Below are positions 63,001 to 64,000 of a DNA stretch of 64,000 bases, in pieces; the stretch's first letter is position 1; each line of letters opens with the position of its first letter. This DNA is from Bryum argenteum (Eukaryota > Streptophyta > Bryopsida > Bryales > Bryaceae): assembly GCA_037043015.1 (NCBI GenBank), contig CM073323.1, forward strand, positions 22,224,758 through 22,288,757, given 5' to 3'. Under the pieces are notes generated by a model, which was not told where the DNA came from, did not search any database, and saw only the letters and a program-made list of their open reading frames with translations. The position numbers and the translations under genes were made by a program.

Positions 63001-63840
63001 ACTAGATCTTACATTTGTGCTCATATAAAATGGTATATTCTATAATATCACAATTTTTTTTTTTTTTGTGATATCACTTCTTTATATACATTGTCACTCA
63101 TTTTCCATAATATCACCTTAGAATTCTGTTATATCACATGGTTTTTGAACTATAGTTCAGAAAGTTGAGGTGTGCCATTTTACCGGAATAATGCCATTTT
63201 AATGGAATTGGGGTTACATCTAAAAAGGAAATATTTGATTCGGTAAAATATGATACTCTTTATAATTTCATTTAAAATTTGCAAATTAGTGCAATTCCAA
63301 CCTCATTAAAACTTGCAATATCAACAAACTCTTCTACTCCGGACGGTACAACTCGTAGTTTTTTTTCAGCTTCATGTATTTCATTCATAAAGTCCTGCAT
63401 AGATATAAAATTTAGTTTGGATAGGAAAAATTCAATCAAATCTATGTAATTAGATAGATGGCTAAAAGGTCAAATATGCTAAAAACACATGACTTTTAGA
63501 CAAAAAGTTAGTTTGTAACTTATTATTATGGGTAGTACTTATTATTGTTTTTTACAAAAATTCTCAAATCACATAGAGTTGAGAACAAGGTAAGAGGTAG
63601 TAGTTTATGATTTTTTTTTATTTTTTTAAATTATTAAAAAAAGTGTCAACAAAGTGATCAAATATTACTATCATACATGACTTTAAGTACGTGCTTTATG
63701 GTTTATATGAAGTGACAAAGTATAACTTGCAATAATTCTCCAGCCATTGTTGGAAGCAATTTGTAAATATTTACTAACGCTTGTTGTGGTAAAGGCAATA
63801 AGAATCCTTTTGCAGAAGTAGTCACTACATGGAAAATCCC
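30997..63840 (-). CDS. Axonemal single-headed inner-arm dynein heavy chain, DNAH6-like (5' end outside window)
   Basis: Forty-one exons were traced by splice site and phase from 63840 down to the TAG at 30999-30997. They total 10,340 coding bases, about 3,446 residues, so some 600-700 N-terminal residues lie off the right edge. The visible order is tail, linker, AAA1 to AAA4, stalk with microtubule-binding domain, AAA5, AAA6 and C-terminal domain, as in all dynein heavy chains. Of the human paralogues I remember, DNAH6 fits best: [27 protein letters not shown], and the C-terminal [16 protein letters not shown]. By family it walks on doublet microtubules in cilia; in plants it can serve only sperm flagella, so expression should be limited to antheridia. 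One exon (59676-59457) is a base short. Introns are 73 to 2,660 bp and hold several mobile elements. Confidence 0.93.
36960..37330. mobile_element. Diverged copy of the 29385 MITE, split by a Stowaway-like MITE
   Basis: The text from CTAAGGGAGACTATG through GAGTGGCTTG-like and CTTGTAG-GT-AA blocks, then TCTCATTCTTCTCTTC and CAATCAATGACTTTTG, runs parallel to 29385-29640. It lies in the dynein intron 37770-36836. A 70-bp Stowaway-like element (37125-37194) sits inside it. The far end is degraded. Confidence 0.6.
37125..37194. mobile_element. Stowaway-like MITE, 70 bp
   Basis: CTCCCTCCGTCCCATTTATA at the left pairs with the reverse complement of the right end, CTCCCTCTGGCCCATTTATA (two mismatches in 20). 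TA flanks both sides (37123-37124, 37195-37196). These are the termini and target duplication of Stowaway elements, which are moved by mariner-like transposases such as the one whose remnant is at 10049-11363. Confidence 0.88.
37329..37407. repeat. Short imperfect tandem repeat
   Basis: Four to five units of about 15-20 bp built on GTTTAAATGTTGAAT follow each other with small variations. Intronic, no function evident. Confidence 0.6.
37771..40615 (-). CDS. Dynein AAA5 and start of AAA6 exons (30-33)
   Basis: Exons 40615-40463, 39916-39749, 39532-39353, 38661-37771. The order is [75 protein letters not shown], then the large exon with [54 protein letters not shown] and [20 protein letters not shown]. 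The large exon is 891 bp, the longest of the gene. Confidence 0.93.
40651..40793 (-). mobile_element. Second copy of the GATA-tailed retroposon
   Basis: The insert 40660-40784 is bounded by TCAAGAATG on both sides (40651-40659 and 40785-40793). It starts with about six GATA units and shares some 90 bases at roughly 90% identity with 30435-30535, including GCGTGAATGAAGTGTCCGTT and GGACAAGGGGAAAT. It is about 15-20 bases longer at its 5' side (minus strand), so the other copy is probably 5'-truncated. Located in the dynein intron 41359-40616. Confidence 0.68.
41070..41133. repeat. GGTAGGT-type interspersed repeat, partner of 505-560
   Basis: AAGGTAGGTAGGTAGG followed by GGTGGGTAGAAAGGATCG. It comes just after a (GTTTT)n-like stretch at about 40994-41036 in the same dynein intron. 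Confidence 0.45.
41360..43784 (-). CDS. Dynein stalk and microtubule-binding domain exons (26-29)
   Basis: Exons 43784-43686, 43535-43275, 43136-42918, 41575-41360. The ascending coiled coil includes [16 protein letters not shown] and [16 protein letters not shown]. The microtubule-binding tip spans [33 protein letters not shown] and [20 protein letters not shown]. The descending coil includes [20 protein letters not shown] and [16 protein letters not shown]. Length and proline positions are normal, so the stalk should bind microtubules. Confidence 0.93.
43931..46222 (-). CDS. Dynein AAA4 exons (22-25)
   Basis: Exons 46222-45962, 45594-45288, 45041-44638, 44173-43931. Features are [40 protein letters not shown], Walker [26 protein letters not shown], Walker B-like [41 protein letters not shown] and [17 protein letters not shown]. 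The last exon leads into the stalk with [19 protein letters not shown]. Confidence 0.93.
46353..48597 (-). CDS. Dynein AAA3 exons (19-21)
   Basis: Exons 48597-48325, 47911-47657, 46604-46353. AAA3 has Walker [23 protein letters not shown], Walker [13 protein letters not shown], then [32 protein letters not shown] and [14 protein letters not shown], with [20 protein letters not shown] at the end. AAA3 is the regulatory ATPase that gates the linker. The introns here carry a 32-bp T-run and the 338-bp foldback element. Confidence 0.93.
46655..46992. mobile_element. Foldback element, 338 bp, almost entirely inverted repeat
   Basis: The two arms pair nearly along their whole length: CTGATATTTAACTAATTATG at the left end against ATTAGTTAAATATCAG at the right, then GGTTTTATCGGCGGCCAGCC against GGTTATATCGGCGGACAACC, then TTTTTGTCCAAATCAAACAT and ATATGAGGTGTTTTTTG against their complements. 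ATAA flanks both sides (46651-46654, 46993-46996). Located in the dynein intron 47656-46605. A transcript would form a long hairpin, which is a possible source of small RNAs. Confidence 0.8.
47982..48013. repeat. T-run of 32 in a dynein intron
   Basis: A homopolymer of 32 T (A on the coding strand) in the intron 48324-47912. Similar runs lie at 53750-53766 (17 T), 54274-54294 (21 T) and 56330-56354 (25 A). Confidence 0.95.
48967..50835 (-). CDS. Dynein AAA2 exons (17-18)
   Basis: Exons 50835-50156 and 49341-48967. The Walker A-like loop is GPTGGGKT, followed by [51 protein letters not shown] and [20 protein letters not shown]. The second exon includes [12 protein letters not shown] and [17 protein letters not shown], whose form points to the DNAH6-like class. 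AAA2 binds ATP structurally and is not known to hydrolyse it. Confidence 0.93.
51196..54955 (-). CDS. Dynein AAA1 exons (14-16)
   Basis: Exons 54955-54631, 54120-53796, 51459-51196. AAA1 is the main ATPase: Walker [11 protein letters not shown], then [16 protein letters not shown] across a splice, Walker [14 protein letters not shown], sensor [18 protein letters not shown], and [20 protein letters not shown]. The third exon has [20 protein letters not shown] and [19 protein letters not shown]. All catalytic residues expected of an active motor are present. A 2.3-kb intron (53795-51460) separates the last two exons. Confidence 0.95.
51460..53795 (-). other. Dynein intron 15, 2.3 kb
   Basis: No exon-like frame is seen, and the flanking exons join in phase without it. 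Two blocks, 53070-53100 (TTCCATCATTTTCACTTTGA) and 53179-53240 (AATAGCCTTGCAATGG), recur in the same order and orientation in intron 12 at 56960-56990 and 57061-57112, so a dispersed repeat of about 200 bp is present in both. Confidence 0.6.
55758..60027 (-). CDS. Dynein linker exons (9-13), one with a one-base deletion
   Basis: Exons 60027-59809, 59676-59457, 59085-58917, 58723-58630, 55969-55758. They carry the linker signatures [58 protein letters not shown] and [14 protein letters not shown]. Exon 59676-59457 is 220 bases, but its flanking phases demand 221. After IQK the run of six A (plus-strand TTTTTT at about 59591-59596) should be seven, giving [12 protein letters not shown]. As it stands the frame shifts and soon stops. 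Everything after is otherwise open, so the change is recent or an error in the assembly. The intron between the last two exons (58629-55970, 2,660 bp) is the longest. Confidence 0.88.
55970..58629 (-). other. Dynein intron 12, 2.7 kb
   Basis: No coding exon is seen. It holds a 25-A run (56330-56354), a CACTACAAGAAAC motif at 56638-56650 that resembles CACTA-element termini, the repeat blocks shared with intron 15, and the dispersed repeat core at 58052-58090. Its open frames have no motif. Confidence 0.6.
58052..58090 (+). repeat. Dispersed repeat core, inverted copy of 1814-1851
   Basis: GACCTACCCTTGATGATATG followed by CCCACGGGACATAACAACA. The preceding GCCTGAATAAAATGCCCGTT resembles GCGTGAATGAAGTGTCCGTT of the GATA-tailed retroposons, suggesting an older branch of that family. 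Confidence 0.55.
60242..63840 (-). CDS. Dynein tail exons (1-8 in window)
   Basis: Exons 63840-63727, 63394-63302, 62553-62265, 61692-61586, 61472-61309, 61169-60995, 60668-60528, 60372-60242. They encode helical tail segments such as [54 protein letters not shown] and [20 protein letters not shown]. The latter two are close to conserved DHC_N2 signatures. All joins are in phase. In the cell this part dimerises or docks with actin, centrin or p28 in single-headed inner-arm dyneins. Confidence 0.88.
62953..63215. mobile_element. MITE-like element, 263 bp, ACAT duplication
   Basis: AACCCCAATTCCGTTAAAAT at the left pairs with the right end, whose reverse complement is AACCCCAATTCCATTAAAAT (one mismatch in 20; pairing continues as GGCA). 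ACAT precedes the left end and follows the right end. It lies in the dynein intron 63301-62554 and carries an internal T-run. No coding capacity. The superfamily is not clear from a 4-bp duplication. Confidence 0.72.
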
Positions 63841-64000
63841 CTATGAAGACATAATAGTAAAACTTAATGATCATGTATTTAGATATGAATTGTAGATCAA
63901 TAAAGTAAATACGTATTTATAAATGATGATTAGAAATATTATCTACAAAAAGTATAATAATCATAAATGGCAATAAAATTTTCTTCCACAATTTTTTGTA
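63841..64000 (-). other. Dynein intron running off the window
   Basis: The TAG acceptor at 63843-63841 opens the first visible exon. No exon is seen further right; the upstream tail exons must lie beyond 64000. Confidence 0.6.

Noticed and set aside
30997-63840. Several separate dynein genes or scattered pseudogene pieces
   Set aside because: All 41 exons follow the dynein domain order once, on one strand, with matching splice phases.
1-64000. rRNA, tRNA, CRISPR arrays or LTR elements
   Set aside because: No conserved rRNA stretch, convincing tRNA cloverleaf, spaced direct-repeat array or paired long terminal repeats were recognised by eye; small RNAs could still be missed.

Overview
The window looks like nuclear DNA of a land plant that makes flagellated sperm (moss, liverwort, hornwort, lycophyte or fern grade; I cannot fix the species). 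The host genes have plant-type products (LARP1 with La motif and DM15 region, coatomer beta) and AT-rich introns. One gene is a very large axonemal dynein heavy chain, a class absent from flowering plants. Four protein-coding host genes and one unidentified ORF can be supported. All but the leftmost gene and that ORF lie on the minus strand.

Layout. 1-2895 (+): 3' part of an F-box-like gene in four exons. 2906-3409 (+): an open frame of unknown identity. 4357-4626: small inverted-repeat element. 4791-8786: a pogo/CENP-B-like DNA transposon of about 4 kb with diverged terminal inverted repeats and a minus-strand transposase. 10049-11363 (+): a decayed mariner-like transposase with a CAA repeat beside its third catalytic motif. 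13113-20110 (-): LARP1 in 15 coding exons. 20816-23529: intergenic DNA with two MITE-like elements. 24963-28372 (-): COPI coat subunit beta in four coding exons. 28800-29929: two MITEs with TTA target duplications. 30997-63840 (-): 41 exons of a single-headed inner-arm dynein heavy chain most like vertebrate DNAH6. Its first several hundred codons lie beyond the right edge.

I traced the dynein exons by splice site and phase. All joins agree except in one exon, which is one base short in an A-run and therefore shifts frame. The gene is otherwise open over about 3,446 residues, so this is either an assembly or base-calling slip or a very recent inactivating change.

The dynein introns and the intergenic DNA carry many short non-autonomous elements: a Stowaway-like MITE nested in a Harbinger-like copy, a 338-bp foldback, a 263-bp MITE, and a short retroposon family with a GATA tail and a clean 13-bp target duplication.

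The genes do not form an operon or pathway. LARP1 (mRNA cap and translation control), coatomer beta (Golgi-ER vesicle coat) and the F-box-like protein (probable ubiquitin-ligase adaptor) are housekeeping or regulatory. The dynein serves the sperm axoneme. I found no wholly new multi-gene system. The most useful leads are the dynein frameshift, the two autonomous-type transposons beside their likely MITE relatives, and the unidentified ORF.
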